Source of the DNA: Rossellomorea vietnamensis
GTDB lineage: Bacteria > Bacillota > Bacilli > Bacillales > Bacillaceae_B
Length of the DNA: 64,000 nt
Assembly: GCF_008180615.1 (NCBI RefSeq)
Contig: NZ_VTEH01000022.1
Span: 1 to 64,000, forward strand
Reading direction: 5' to 3'
The position numbers and the translations under genes are program-made. Shown here one piece after another: positions 17,983 to 27,065 of the stretch. Within the stretch, counting starts at the first letter, position 1, and each line of letters opens with the position of its first letter. The notes under the pieces were generated by a model. It had not been told where the DNA came from. It made no database searches and saw only the letters and a list, made by a program, of their open reading frames with translations.

Positions 17983-18012
17983 TTGACGCTTTCAAAAAAA
18001 GTACTGTATAAT
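17983..18012 (+). promoter_or_regulatory. sigH promoter
   Basis: TTGACG (17983-17988) and TATAAT (18007-18012) are separated by 18 bp, a strong SigA-type promoter. It lies in the 68-bp gap between rae1 and sigH and gives sigH its own start. In B. subtilis this promoter is repressed by AbrB; no AbrB site can be read reliably here. Confidence 0.8.
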
Positions 18013-18046
18013 ATTTCTATCTATTGTTTCCGCGAGGGGGATATGT

Positions 18047-18700
18047 GTGGACATTCACAGCAGCACAGGAGAACTGAAAGCTCTACTAGAGACGATGGAC
18101 GACGAAGCCGTGATTGAGATGGTTCACCAAGGGGAAAGTGAAGCGCTGGATTTTCTTATTAAAAAATATCGGAATTTTGTGAGAGCGAAAGCAAGGTCTT
18201 ACTTTTTGATAGGCGCCGATAAAGAGGATATCATCCAGGAAGGCATGATAGGGTTATATAAAGCGATCCGCGATTACAAAGAGGACAAGCTGACTTCCTT
18301 TAAAGCATTTGCCGAGCTTTGCATTACACGGCAGATTATCACTGCCATCAAAACAGCGACACGCCAAAAGCATATTCCGTTAAATTCCTATGTGTCATTG
18401 GACAAGCCTATTTATGATGAAGAATCAGACAGGACCCTTCTGGATGTCATAACAGGCGCCAAAATTACTAATCCGGAAGAGTTGATTATCAACCGGGAAG
18501 AGTTTGACAGTATGGAAGACAAGATGGCTGAACTTTTAAGTGATCTGGAAAGAAAAGTACTGTCACTTTACCTTGACGGCCAATCCTATCAGGAAATCTC
18601 TGAGGAATTAAACCGTCATGTTAAATCGATAGATAATGCTTTGCAGAGGGTTAAACGGAAGCTTGAAAGATATTTGGAAGTAAGGGAAATCACACTGTAG
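18047..18700 (+). CDS. sigH: RNA polymerase sigma-H factor
   Basis: SigH directs early stationary-phase and sporulation transcription (for example spo0A and kinA). The 217-aa protein has region 2 (YRNFVRAKARSYFLIGADKE and FKAFAELCITRQI) and a region 4 helix-turn-helix (YQEISEELNRHVKSI). GTG 18047 is used; ATG 18043 is in a different frame. GCGAGGGGG provides the ribosome-binding site. Confidence 0.97.
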   Translation: MDIHSSTGELKALLETMDDEAVIEMVHQGESEALDFLIKKYRNFVRAKARSYFLIGADKEDIIQEGMIGLYKAIRDYKEDKLTSFKAFAELCITRQIITAIKTATRQKHIPLNSYVSLDKPIYDEESDRTLLDVITGAKITNPEELIINREEFDSMEDKMAELLSDLERKVLSLYLDGQSYQEISEELNRHVKSIDNALQRVKRKLERYLEVREITL

Positions 18701-18703
18701 TGT

Positions 18704-18745
18704 ACGGAGGCCTTGTTGACACATTGTCACCTCCGTGTTATTTTT
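18704..18745 (+). terminator. sigH terminator
   Basis: ACGGAGG (18704-18710) pairs with CCTCCGT (18730-18736), followed by GTTATTTTT. It separates sigH from rpmG. Confidence 0.7.
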
Positions 18746-18785
18746 GATAAGATTAAATCAGTATAAAGCACAGCAGGTGAGATAT

Positions 18786-18935
18786 ATGAGCAACAAGCTT
18801 ATTTTAGCTTGCAATGAATGTGGTTCCCGGAACTATACCGCTCCGAATAATAGAAGCGGCAAGCAGGATAGACTGGAATTAAAGAAGTTTTGCAGCACAT
18901 GCAATGCACACACTGTCCATAGAGAAACAAAGTAA
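18786..18935 (+). CDS. rpmG: 50S ribosomal protein L33 (zinc-type)
   Basis: The protein is 49 aa from ATG 18786 (MSNKLILACNECGSRNY) with AGCAGGTGAG upstream; longer in-frame starts run into the sigH terminator. Two cysteine pairs, CNEC and CSTC, mark the zinc-binding (C+) paralogue, which is normally expressed when zinc is sufficient. Its place before secE-nusG is conserved. Confidence 0.93.
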   Translation: MSNKLILACNECGSRNYTAPNNRSGKQDRLELKKFCSTCNAHTVHRETK

Positions 18936-18985
18936 GATTTTACTATAAATGCCCGGTGATATATACAAGTTGGAGGTAACAACAG

Positions 18986-19162
18986 ATGTTTAAATTCTTT
19001 AGCAATGTTTCATCAGAGATGAAAAAGGTAAGCTGGCCTAAACGCAAAGAACTTACCCGCTACACAATCACAGTCATTTCCACTGTTATTTTTGTTGCAC
19101 TATTCTTCACAGTGATAGATTTAGGGATTTCTGAACTCATCCGTCTTATTCCCGGCAGATAA
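18986..19162 (+). CDS. secE: Preprotein translocase subunit SecE
   Basis: SecE is the 58-aa clamp subunit of the SecYEG channel. The sequence has the conserved amphipathic helix KKVSWPKRKEL and a single transmembrane segment (about 27-52). The ATG at 18986 follows TTGGAGGTAAC. secE before nusG is the standard bacterial order. Confidence 0.95.
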   Translation: MFKFFSNVSSEMKKVSWPKRKELTRYTITVISTVIFVALFFTVIDLGISELIRLIPGR

Positions 19163-19215
19163 ATCTTTAAGGCTTCAGACTGCCTGGAGCCGATGATGGA
19201 GAAATACAGAATGCA

Positions 19216-19296
19216 TTGTATATAGATGCAGTATTCATGGTATAATGACATTTAATAGCGCAAAACTTCTAGGAACCCGTTAAAACCGGGTTTTTT
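19216..19296 (+). promoter_or_regulatory. nusG promoter and leader hairpin
   Basis: A perfect TATAAT lies at 19241-19246 with a weak TTGTAT 19 bp upstream (19216-19221). Just downstream is an intrinsic-terminator-like hairpin, AACCCG (19274-19279) / CGGGTT (19287-19292), running into T6. A start near 19253 would pass through this hairpin before nusG, so it could terminate secE transcripts or attenuate nusG. Confidence 0.6.
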
Positions 19297-19357
19297 CATT
19301 TGGGCGAAAATAATGATTATGTAATTTAGAGGAGGGACGGACTTTAAGTCCTAACAA

Positions 19358-19891
19358 ATGGAGAAAAACTGGTATGTGGTCCATACTTACTCAGGATATG
19401 AAAACAAAGTAAAAGCTAATCTGGAAAAACGTGTTGAATCGATGGGGATGCAAGATAAAATCTTCCGCGTGGTTGTTCCGGAAGAAGAAGAAACAGAAAT
19501 TAAGAACGGCAAGAAAAAAGTAGTTAAGAAGAAAGTGTTCCCGGGTTACGTCATCGTGGAAATCGTCATGACAGACGATTCTTGGTATGTAGTGCGGAAT
19601 ACGCCTGGTGTGACAGGATTCGTCGGATCGACCGGTTCAGGGTCAAAACCAACACCGCTTCTTCCTGAAGAAGTAAATTCACTCCTGAAACAGATGGGTA
19701 TGGTAGAGAAAAGGATGGAAGTGAACTTCGAATTAGGAGAAACAGTAACTGTGACAGAGGGTCCTTTTGCCAACTTCACAGGTTCAATCGAAGAGATCGA
19801 TGCTGCAAAAGGAAAAGTGAAAGTGCTCGTGAATATGTTCGGCCGTGAAACTCCGGTGGAGCTCGAATTTACACAAATTGATAAATTATAA
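19358..19891 (+). CDS. nusG: Transcription elongation/termination factor NusG
   Basis: NusG binds the RNA polymerase clamp and affects pausing and termination, and couples to ribosomes. The 177-aa protein has the NGN domain (NWYVVHTYSGYENKV) and a C-terminal KOW domain (VTVTEGPFANFTGSIEEID). GAGGGACGG provides the ribosome-binding site upstream of the ATG. Confidence 0.96.
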   Translation: MEKNWYVVHTYSGYENKVKANLEKRVESMGMQDKIFRVVVPEEEETEIKNGKKKVVKKKVFPGYVIVEIVMTDDSWYVVRNTPGVTGFVGSTGSGSKPTPLLPEEVNSLLKQMGMVEKRMEVNFELGETVTVTEGPFANFTGSIEEIDAAKGKVKVLVNMFGRETPVELEFTQIDKL

Positions 19892-19902
19892 TTTAAAAGA
19901 AC

Positions 19903-19931
19903 TTGAAATTAATTTGGATAAGTGATAATAT
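19903..19931 (+). promoter_or_regulatory. Probable rplK-rplA promoter
   Basis: TTGAAA (19903-19908) and TAATAT (19926-19931) are 17 bp apart. The leader then holds a hairpin, CAGTCT / AGACTG, at 19941-19963 before rplK. Confidence 0.55.
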
Positions 19932-20070
19932 TTCATAAGTCAGTCTGTCTCTGCGAGAGACTGCTGTACTACAAATCAAGTTCTTTATGTTGATAAAGAC
20001 ATTTATTAAATGAGTGGGAGGGCAATACTGGCCCTATTACCACATCACGGACTTTAAGGAGGTGTGTCTC

Positions 20071-20496
20071 GTGGCTAAAAAAGTAGTTAAAGTTGTAAAG
20101 TTGCAAATCCCTGCTGGTAAAGCAAATCCAGCGCCGCCGGTTGGTCCAGCACTTGGTCAAGCTGGTGTTAATATCATGGGATTCTGTAAGGAATTTAATG
20201 CTCGCACAGCTGATCAAGCTGGCTTGATTATCCCTGTTGAAATTTCGGTATTTGAAGACCGTTCATTTACATTCATCACTAAAACTCCGCCTGCTGCAGT
20301 TTTACTTAAGAAAGCAGCTGGCATCGAGTCTGGTTCTGGTGAACCAAACCGTAACAAAGTTGCAACGGTTAAGCGTGACAAAGTACGTGAAATCGCTGAA
20401 ACAAAAATGCCTGACTTAAACGCAGCTAGTGTTGAAGCGGCTATGTTAATGGTTGAAGGTACTGCGCGCAGCATGGGTATTGTCATCGAAGACTAA
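20071..20496 (+). CDS. rplK: 50S ribosomal protein L11
   Basis: L11 forms the GTPase-associated centre with 23S rRNA. GTG 20071 after AAGGAGGTG gives 141 aa (MAKKVVKVVKLQIPAGKA), the usual length. The proline-rich ANPAPPVGPALGQAG N-terminal motif is intact. It is the target of thiopeptides and is required for RelA activation. Confidence 0.97.
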   Translation: MAKKVVKVVKLQIPAGKANPAPPVGPALGQAGVNIMGFCKEFNARTADQAGLIIPVEISVFEDRSFTFITKTPPAAVLLKKAAGIESGSGEPNRNKVATVKRDKVREIAETKMPDLNAASVEAAMLMVEGTARSMGIVIED

Positions 20497-20529
20497 TACT
20501 CAAATTAGTTGAATGTGCATGTTGGACGA

Positions 20530-20565
20530 GGTTGCGATGATGAAATGGTTGTTTCACTCGCAACC
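20530..20565 (+). promoter_or_regulatory. Hairpin upstream of rplA
   Basis: GGTTGCGA (20530-20537) pairs perfectly with TCGCAACC (20558-20565), with an inner TGAAA / TTTCA pairing. It lies in the rplK-rplA gap and may be an L1-binding autoregulatory site; that role is inferred from position and not from a verified motif match. Confidence 0.5.
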
Positions 20566-20617
20566 TTTATTCGTGGGAGGTTATTCCGCTAAAACCACAA
20601 TCTAGGAGGAAATTATA

Positions 20618-21316
20618 ATGGCTAAAAAAGGTAAAAAATATCTTGAAGCTCAAAAGCTGGTTGACCGTTCTGTGAACTACGCTGCATCAGAAGCGGTTGA
20701 ATTAGTGAAAAAGACAAACTTTGCTAAGTTTGACGCATCAGTAGAAGTGGCTTTCCGTCTTGGAGTAGACACTCGTAAAAACGACCAGCAAATCCGTGGA
20801 GCGGTTGTTCTTCCGCACGGAACTGGTAAAACTCAAAAAGTTCTTGTATTCGCTAAAGGCGAAAAAGCGAAAGAAGCAGAAGCTGCTGGCGCTGACTTCG
20901 TAGGCGATGCAGACCTTATCGCGAAAATCAACCAAGGCTGGTTCGATTTCGATGTAATCGTTGCGACACCTGACATGATGGGTGAAGTTGGTAAACTTGG
21001 CCGTGTGCTTGGACCAAAAGGTTTAATGCCAAACCCTAAAACAGGAACAGTAACTTTCGATGTTGAGAAAGCAGTTAACGAAATCAAAGCAGGTAAAGTA
21101 GAATACCGTGCTGATAAAGCTGGAAATGTACATGTGCCAATCGGCAAAGTATCATTTGACACTGACAAGCTTGTTGAAAACTTAACTACGATGTACGATA
21201 CAATGCTTAAAGCTAAACCAGCTGCTGCTAAAGGAACTTACATGAAAAATGTAGCTGTCACTTCAACAATGGGTCCTGGAGTGAAAGTAGATCCTTCAAC
21301 ATTCGCAGTAAAATAA
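20618..21316 (+). CDS. rplA: 50S ribosomal protein L1
   Basis: L1 builds the mobile stalk near the ribosomal E site and can repress its own mRNA. The 232-aa length and the motif VGKLGRVLGPKGLMPNPKTGTV are typical. CTAGGAGGAAAT gives a good ribosome-binding site. Confidence 0.97.
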   Translation: MAKKGKKYLEAQKLVDRSVNYAASEAVELVKKTNFAKFDASVEVAFRLGVDTRKNDQQIRGAVVLPHGTGKTQKVLVFAKGEKAKEAEAAGADFVGDADLIAKINQGWFDFDVIVATPDMMGEVGKLGRVLGPKGLMPNPKTGTVTFDVEKAVNEIKAGKVEYRADKAGNVHVPIGKVSFDTDKLVENLTTMYDTMLKAKPAAAKGTYMKNVAVTSTMGPGVKVDPSTFAVK

Positions 21317-21329
21317 TTTTAATTTGATA

Positions 21330-21358
21330 TTGACTTAACGGATTGAGTGATATATAAT
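21330..21358 (+). promoter_or_regulatory. rplJ-rplL promoter
   Basis: TTGACT (21330-21335) and a perfect TATAAT (21353-21358) have an ideal 17-bp spacer. Transcription would start just before the L10 leader. Confidence 0.85.
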
Positions 21359-21392
21359 TCATTCTGTTGTTAAAAAATAAATAACATTTGTA

Positions 21393-21507
21393 CCGTAGAC
21401 AGCAGGTGCTGCAAAGCTTAAATTCCTGCCGAGGTAATTGCGATATAACGATTCGGAAGATTCGTCTGCAATGCCTTCATGTCTATCTTGATATGAAGGC
21501 ATTTTTA
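21393..21507 (+). promoter_or_regulatory. L10 leader RNA with terminator
   Basis: The sequence CAGCAGGTGC...CTTAAATTCCTGCCGAGG is the conserved core of the ribosomal protein L10 leader, which L10(L12)4 binds for autoregulation. It is followed by AATGCCTTCAT / ATGAAGGCATTTTTA (21470-21507), an intrinsic terminator, so the mechanism is probably transcription attenuation. Confidence 0.85.
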
Positions 21508-21558
21508 TTGTGATAGGCCGGTATAAATGTTCATCAGAAATCTACAGGAGGTGTAATG

Positions 21559-22059
21559 ATGAGCAGCATTCTTGATCAAAAGAAACAAATCGTTGATGAG
21601 ATCTCGGATAAGATGAAAAACAGTGTATCTACTATCATTGTAGATTACCGTGGACTGAATGTATCTGAGGTTACTGAACTTCGTAAACAACTTCGTGAAG
21701 CTGGCATCGACTTCAAAGTATACAAAAATACAATGACGCGTCGTGCCGCTGAAGCAGCTGGTTTCGAAGGTTTGAATGAAGTATTGACTGGACCGAGCGC
21801 GATTGCGTTCAGTACAGAAGAGGTTGTGGCTCCAGCTAAGATAATCAACAACTTTGCTAAAGACCACGAAGCTCTTGAAATCAAAGCGGGTATTATCGAA
21901 GGCACGGTCACTTCTGTAGAAGAAGTTAAAGCGATCGCTGAACTTCCATCTCGCGAAGGTCTTCTTTCTATGCTTCTCAGCGTGCTTCAAGCTCCAATGC
22001 GCAACTTCGCGTTGGCTGCAAAAGCAGTTGCGGATCAAAAAGAAGAGCAAGGCGCTTAA
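21559..22059 (+). CDS. rplJ: 50S ribosomal protein L10
   Basis: L10 anchors the L7/L12 dimers on the ribosomal stalk. Two adjacent ATGs occur. The second (21559) has better spacing from AGGAGGTG and matches MSS... in relatives, giving 166 aa. The motif TIIVDYRGLNVSEVTELRKQ is typical, and the C-terminal helix binds L7/L12. Confidence 0.96.
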   Translation: MSSILDQKKQIVDEISDKMKNSVSTIIVDYRGLNVSEVTELRKQLREAGIDFKVYKNTMTRRAAEAAGFEGLNEVLTGPSAIAFSTEEVVAPAKIINNFAKDHEALEIKAGIIEGTVTSVEEVKAIAELPSREGLLSMLLSVLQAPMRNFALAAKAVADQKEEQGA

Positions 22060-22122
22060 TCCTGCAAGTTAGCTTGCAAACCAAATTAAAAACAATCCAT
22101 ACAATATAGGAGGAAATATAAA

Positions 22123-22485
22123 ATGAGTAAAGAGCAAATTATCGATGCGATTAAAGAAATGTCTGTTCTTGATTTAAACGATCTTGTAAAAGCTATTGAA
22201 GAAGAATTTGGTGTAACTGCTGCTGCTCCTGTAGCTGCTGCTGGTGGAGCTGGCGGAGACGCTGCTGCAGAGCAAACTGAATTCGACGTTGTTCTTGAGA
22301 GCGCTGGTTCTCAAAAAATTAAAGTTATCAAAGTTGTTCGCGAAATCACAGGCCTTGGTCTTAAAGAAGCGAAAGAACTTGTTGACAACACACCAAAAGC
22401 TCTTAAAGAAGGCATTTCTAAAGAGGAAGCTGAAGAACTTAAAGCTAAACTTGAAGAAGTTGGAGCTGGCGTAGAAGTTAAGTAA
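22123..22485 (+). CDS. rplL: 50S ribosomal protein L7/L12
   Basis: L7/L12 recruits translation GTPases. The 120-aa protein has the N-terminal dimerisation domain, an Ala/Gly-rich hinge (AAAPVAAAGGAGGDAAA) and the C-terminal domain with GLGLKEAKELVDNTPK. TATAGGAGGAAA precedes the ATG. Confidence 0.97.
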   Translation: MSKEQIIDAIKEMSVLDLNDLVKAIEEEFGVTAAAPVAAAGGAGGDAAAEQTEFDVVLESAGSQKIKVIKVVREITGLGLKEAKELVDNTPKALKEGISKEEAEELKAKLEEVGAGVEVK

Positions 22486-22499
22486 TTCACGACAGATTT

Positions 22500-22527
22500 A
22501 AAAGCTCGCTTATATAGCGGGCTTTTT
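22500..22527 (+). terminator. rplL terminator
   Basis: AAAGCTCGCT / AGCGGGCTTTTTT forms a compact hairpin with a T-run straight after rplL. Confidence 0.85.
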
Positions 22528-22607
22528 TGTTCTGTTAGTTGATAGAACCAGGCGGGTACATCCTTTGTGCAGATAATCGGGTGATCACCCCGGATGGGAG
22601 GCTTGTA

Positions 22608-23213
22608 ATGACGAATCATTATTATTCCCGCACACCTGAGGTGAAAAGCGATCCTCAAATGATAGAGATAGTGTTGAGAGATTTTAAATTCCGCTTGAAA
22701 ACGGATCAAGGTGTTTTTTCAAAGAAAGAAATCGATTTTGGTTCCCGTCTTCTAATTGACTCATTTGCCGAAAATGGACAGGACGGCCCCCTGCTGGATG
22801 TAGGGTGCGGATACGGACCAATCGGTCTTTCGATGGCGAAAAGTTTTCCCGGCCGCACGGTGCATATGGTTGATGTCAATGAACGCGCACTGGGACTTGC
22901 AAAAGAAAATGCTGAAAAAAACGGGATACACAATGTGTCTATTTATGAGAGCAGCTGCTTCGAGAAGGTTAACGAGAAGGAATTCTCAGCGATTCTTACC
23001 AATCCGCCAATCCGCGCGGGCAAATCAGTTGTTCACGAAATACTTGAAGACAGTTATAACCATTTGATTGAAGGCGGAGAGTTGTGGGTTGTTATACAAA
23101 AGAAACAAGGTGCAGCCTCAGCCGAAAAAAAGATGGAAGATATCTATGGAAATGTTGAAATAGCAGCCAAGAAAAAAGGCTATCAGATTTTAAAATCCGT
23201 AAAAGAAAATTAA
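22608..23213 (+). CDS. ybxB: Class I SAM-dependent methyltransferase, RsmC-like (YbxB)
   Basis: The protein resembles the catalytic half of the 16S rRNA guanine-N2 methyltransferase RsmC. From ATG 22608 (MTNHYYSRTP; GGGAGG upstream) it has 201 aa, as in B. subtilis YbxB. Motif I is LLDVGCGYGPIG, and the NPP(I) catalytic motif reads ILTNPPIRAGK. Longer in-frame starts run back toward the rplL terminator and are not supported. The rplL-ybxB-rpoB position is conserved. The exact RNA target is not proven. Confidence 0.9.
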   Translation: MTNHYYSRTPEVKSDPQMIEIVLRDFKFRLKTDQGVFSKKEIDFGSRLLIDSFAENGQDGPLLDVGCGYGPIGLSMAKSFPGRTVHMVDVNERALGLAKENAEKNGIHNVSIYESSCFEKVNEKEFSAILTNPPIRAGKSVVHEILEDSYNHLIEGGELWVVIQKKQGAASAEKKMEDIYGNVEIAAKKKGYQILKSVKEN

Positions 23214-23452
23214 TTGACGTAACATAGGGGCTATGTTAGTATTATAAAATGCAAAAATATTATTTTCCGGTATTATGTCCATATGTATAAAGTTTGGATT
23301 ATATGGAAAAGATTATAAAATAATAGCTCGTTATGTGGAAAATGAGGTTTTATGGAGTAAAACCCTTTTTCTTTTTGTCTTATAGTAGAGTGGTTGTACT
23401 ACTTTAAGACATATAGAGGCAACCAAAACGTTTGATTTGAGGGGTGAATCAG

Positions 23453-26400
23453 TTGACAGGTCAACTAGTTCAGTATGGACGACACCGCCAACGCAGAAGT
23501 TTTGCGCGTATCAGTGAAGTATTAGATTTACCAAATTTAATCGAAATTCAAACATCCTCCTATCAATGGTTTCTTGATGAGGGATTAAGAGAGATGTTTC
23601 GCGACATTTCTCCGATTGAGGACTTCACTGGTAATCTTTCCTTGGAATTTATTGATTATAGCCTTGGGGAGCCAAAGTACTCGGTGGAAGAATCAAAAGA
23701 GCGAGATGTAACATATTCAGCGCCGTTAAGAGTCAAAGTCCGTTTGTTGAACAAGGAAACCGGCGAAGTTAAAGACCAGGATGTATTTATGGGCGATTTC
23801 CCGCTGATGACAGAAACGGGAACGTTCGTGATCAATGGTGCTGAACGCGTTATTGTATCACAGCTTGTTCGATCGCCTAGTGTTTACTTCAGCGGCAAAA
23901 TGGACAAAAACGGCAAGAAAGGCTTCACTGCTACCGTTATTCCAAACCGCGGTGCGTGGCTGGAATATGAAACAGATGCGAAAGATGTAGTGCATGTGCG
24001 TATTGACCGCACACGTAAATTACCGGTAACGGTTCTAATGCGTGCACTTGGGTTTGGTTCTGATCAAGAAATCATCGATCTTATTGGTGATAATGAGTAT
24101 ATCCGCAATACTCTCGAAAAGGATAACACCGAGGGTATCGAGAAAGCGCTTTTGGAAATCTATGAGCGCCTTCGTCCGGGTGAGCCGCCTACAGTAGAAA
24201 ATGCAAAGAGTCTCTTGGTTTCACGTTTCTTTGATCCTAAAAGATATGATCTTGCAAATGTAGGGCGCTACAAAATGAATAAAAAGCTGCATATCAAAAA
24301 CCGTTTGTTCGGACAGACACTGGCTGAAACGCTTGCTGATCCGGAAACAGGGGAGATTGTGGCAGAGAAGGGCACAGTGCTTGACCGACGTGCTCTGGAC
24401 AAAGTCATTCCGTACTTAGAAAACGGCATCGGCTTCAAAACCTATCAGCAGGCTGGCGGCGTTTTGGAAGATGATGTAGTTCTTCAGTCTATTAAAATCT
24501 ATTCTCCTAATGAAGAGGGAGAAAAAGAGATCAATGTTATCAGTAACGCATTTGTAGAAGAAGAAATTAAGAATATCACACCTGCTGATATCATTTCTTC
24601 TATCAGTTACTTCTTTAACTTGCTGCACGGAGTCGGTGACACCGATGATATCGACCACCTGGGCAACAGACGCCTTCGTTCTGTTGGTGAATTGCTTCAA
24701 AACCAATTTAGGATCGGTCTTTCCCGTATGGAACGTGTTGTTCGCGAGAGAATGTCCATTCAGGATGCGAACACGATCACTCCTCAGCAATTGATCAATA
24801 TTCGTCCTGTTATTGCATCTATTAAAGAGTTCTTTGGAAGTTCTCAGCTTTCTCAGTTCATGGATCAAACGAACCCGCTGGCTGAACTGACTCACAAGAG
24901 ACGTCTTTCAGCATTAGGGCCAGGCGGTCTTACACGAGAACGCGCAGGCTTTGAAGTCCGTGACGTTCACTACTCCCACTACGGGCGTATGTGTCCGATC
25001 GAAACACCAGAGGGTCCGAACATTGGACTGATCAACTCTTTATCTTCATTTGCAAAAGTGAATCGTTTCGGTTTCATTGAAACTCCTTACCGCCGTGTCG
25101 ATCCTGACACAGGGAAGGTAACGAACCGTATGGATTACTTGACTGCAGACGAAGAGGATAACTATGTTGTAGCACAGGCGAATGCACGCCTGAGTGACGA
25201 CGGTTCTTTCCTTGACGATGAAGTCATCGCCCGTTTCCGCGGGGAGAATACAGTTGTTAAACGTGAGCGCATCGATTATATGGATGTATCACCTAAGCAG
25301 GTTGTATCTGCTGCAACAGCTTGTATTCCTTTCCTTGAGAACGATGACTCTAACCGTGCCCTTATGGGAGCGAACATGCAGCGACAAGCTGTGCCTCTGA
25401 TGAATCCTGAATCCCCGATTGTCGGGACAGGGATGGAGCACGTTTCCGCTAAGGATTCCGGTGCTGCTGTCATCTGTAAGCATGAAGGCATCGTAGAGCG
25501 TGTAGAAGCGAAACAAGTTTGGGTGCGCCAGATTAAAGAAATTGATGGCCAGGAAGTTAAAGGCGATCTAGATAAATACAGAATGCAGAAATTCATCCGT
25601 TCCAACCAGGGAACATGTTACAACCAGCGCCCGATCGTAAGTGAAGGTGACAGGGTGACAAAAGGTGAAATTCTTGCAGACGGCCCTTCAATGGAAAAAG
25701 GTGAACTTGCTCTTGGGCGTAATGTAATGGTTGGTTTCATGACATGGGACGGTTACAACTATGAAGATGCCATCATCATGAGTGAACGCCTTGTGAAGGA
25801 TGATGTTTATACATCCATCCACATTGAGGAATATGAATCAGAATCCAGGGATACAAAGCTTGGACCTGAAGAAATCACCCGTGATATCCCGAATGTCGGT
25901 GAAGATGCGCTTCGCAATCTTGATGAACGCGGAATTATCCGTGTCGGTGCAGAAGTGAAAGACGGAGACCTGCTTGTCGGTAAAGTGACGCCTAAAGGTG
26001 TAACTGAACTTACAGCTGAAGAAAGACTGCTTCATGCAATCTTCGGTGAAAAAGCACGTGAAGTCCGTGACACATCTCTTCGTGTACCTCACGGAGGCGG
26101 CGGTATCGTACTGGATGTTAAAGTCTTCAACCGTGAAGACGGAGACGAACTTCCTCCAGGTGTAAACCAGCTTGTCCGTGCTTATATCGTTCAGAAACGT
26201 AAGATCTCTGAGGGAGATAAAATGGCAGGGCGACATGGTAACAAAGGTGTTATCTCGCGTATCCTTCCTGAAGAAGATATGCCGTTCCTTCCAGATGGAA
26301 CACCGATCGATATCATGTTGAATCCGCTTGGCGTTCCATCCCGTATGAATATCGGACAGGTGCTTGAGCTTCATCTTGGTATGGCAGCGAGATACCTGGG

Positions 26401-27010
26401 AATTCATGTAGCATCACCAGTATTTGATGGTGCGCGTGAGGAGGATGTCTGGTCCACTATCGAAGAGGCAGGCATGGCGAGAGATGCCAAGACTGTCCTT
26501 TACGACGGACGTACCGGAGAACCATTCGATAATCGTGTGTCGGTCGGTATCATGTATATGATCAAACTTGCTCACATGGTTGACGATAAGCTTCATGCCC
26601 GTTCAACTGGGCCGTACTCACTTGTTACACAGCAGCCGCTGGGCGGTAAAGCCCAATTCGGCGGACAGCGTTTCGGTGAGATGGAAGTATGGGCTCTTGA
26701 AGCATACGGAGCCGCTTATACACTGCAGGAAATTCTTACAGTCAAATCGGATGATGTTGTCGGTCGTGTGAAGACTTATGAAGCTATTGTCAAAGGTGAA
26801 AATGTACCTGAACCAGGTGTTCCGGAATCATTCAAAGTATTGATCAAAGAACTTCAAAGTTTAGGTATGGACGTTAAAATCCTTTCAAGCAATGACGAAG
26901 AAATCGAAATGCGTGACATGGAAGATGAAGATGAATCACAGCAGGCAGATACTTTAAATATCGCAGACAAGGATCAACAAGAATCCGAAACAGTTGGGTC
27001 GAAAGAATAG
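23453..27010 (+). CDS. rpoB: DNA-directed RNA polymerase subunit beta
   Basis: TTG 23453 gives the conserved start LTGQLVQYGRHRQRRS and 1185 aa, with GAGGGG 8 bases upstream; GTG 23444 is an in-frame alternative. The rifampicin pocket SSQLSQFMDQTNPLAELTHK and RRLSALGPGG reads as wild type (sensitive). The acidic C-terminal tail of about 30 residues is variable in Bacillaceae. The 239-bp gap upstream (23214-23452) has a TTGACG but no well-spaced -10 box. Confidence 0.98.
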   Translation: MTGQLVQYGRHRQRRSFARISEVLDLPNLIEIQTSSYQWFLDEGLREMFRDISPIEDFTGNLSLEFIDYSLGEPKYSVEESKERDVTYSAPLRVKVRLLNKETGEVKDQDVFMGDFPLMTETGTFVINGAERVIVSQLVRSPSVYFSGKMDKNGKKGFTATVIPNRGAWLEYETDAKDVVHVRIDRTRKLPVTVLMRALGFGSDQEIIDLIGDNEYIRNTLEKDNTEGIEKALLEIYERLRPGEPPTVENAKSLLVSRFFDPKRYDLANVGRYKMNKKLHIKNRLFGQTLAETLADPETGEIVAEKGTVLDRRALDKVIPYLENGIGFKTYQQAGGVLEDDVVLQSIKIYSPNEEGEKEINVISNAFVEEEIKNITPADIISSISYFFNLLHGVGDTDDIDHLGNRRLRSVGELLQNQFRIGLSRMERVVRERMSIQDANTITPQQLINIRPVIASIKEFFGSSQLSQFMDQTNPLAELTHKRRLSALGPGGLTRERAGFEVRDVHYSHYGRMCPIETPEGPNIGLINSLSSFAKVNRFGFIETPYRRVDPDTGKVTNRMDYLTADEEDNYVVAQANARLSDDGSFLDDEVIARFRGENTVVKRERIDYMDVSPKQVVSAATACIPFLENDDSNRALMGANMQRQAVPLMNPESPIVGTGMEHVSAKDSGAAVICKHEGIVERVEAKQVWVRQIKEIDGQEVKGDLDKYRMQKFIRSNQGTCYNQRPIVSEGDRVTKGEILADGPSMEKGELALGRNVMVGFMTWDGYNYEDAIIMSERLVKDDVYTSIHIEEYESESRDTKLGPEEITRDIPNVGEDALRNLDERGIIRVGAEVKDGDLLVGKVTPKGVTELTAEERLLHAIFGEKAREVRDTSLRVPHGGGGIVLDVKVFNREDGDELPPGVNQLVRAYIVQKRKISEGDKMAGRHGNKGVISRILPEEDMPFLPDGTPIDIMLNPLGVPSRMNIGQVLELHLGMAARYLGIHVASPVFDGAREEDVWSTIEEAGMARDAKTVLYDGRTGEPFDNRVSVGIMYMIKLAHMVDDKLHARSTGPYSLVTQQPLGGKAQFGGQRFGEMEVWALEAYGAAYTLQEILTVKSDDVVGRVKTYEAIVKGENVPEPGVPESFKVLIKELQSLGMDVKILSSNDEEIEMRDMEDEDESQQADTLNIADKDQQESETVGSKE

Positions 27011-27065
27011 CCGGATTCGGAGCAATTAGGGTTAGAACCTGTAGATTAAAAGGGAGGTAGGCCCC

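Noticed and set aside
22539..22607. 23-residue N-terminal extension of ybxB
   Set aside because: It starts close to the rplL terminator without a ribosome-binding site. The ATG at 22608 matches relatives.
24831..24930. Rifampicin-resistance change in rpoB
   Set aside because: The pocket sequence reads as the normal sensitive form. Streptomycin-site lysines in rpsL and the L4/L22 loops also look wild type.
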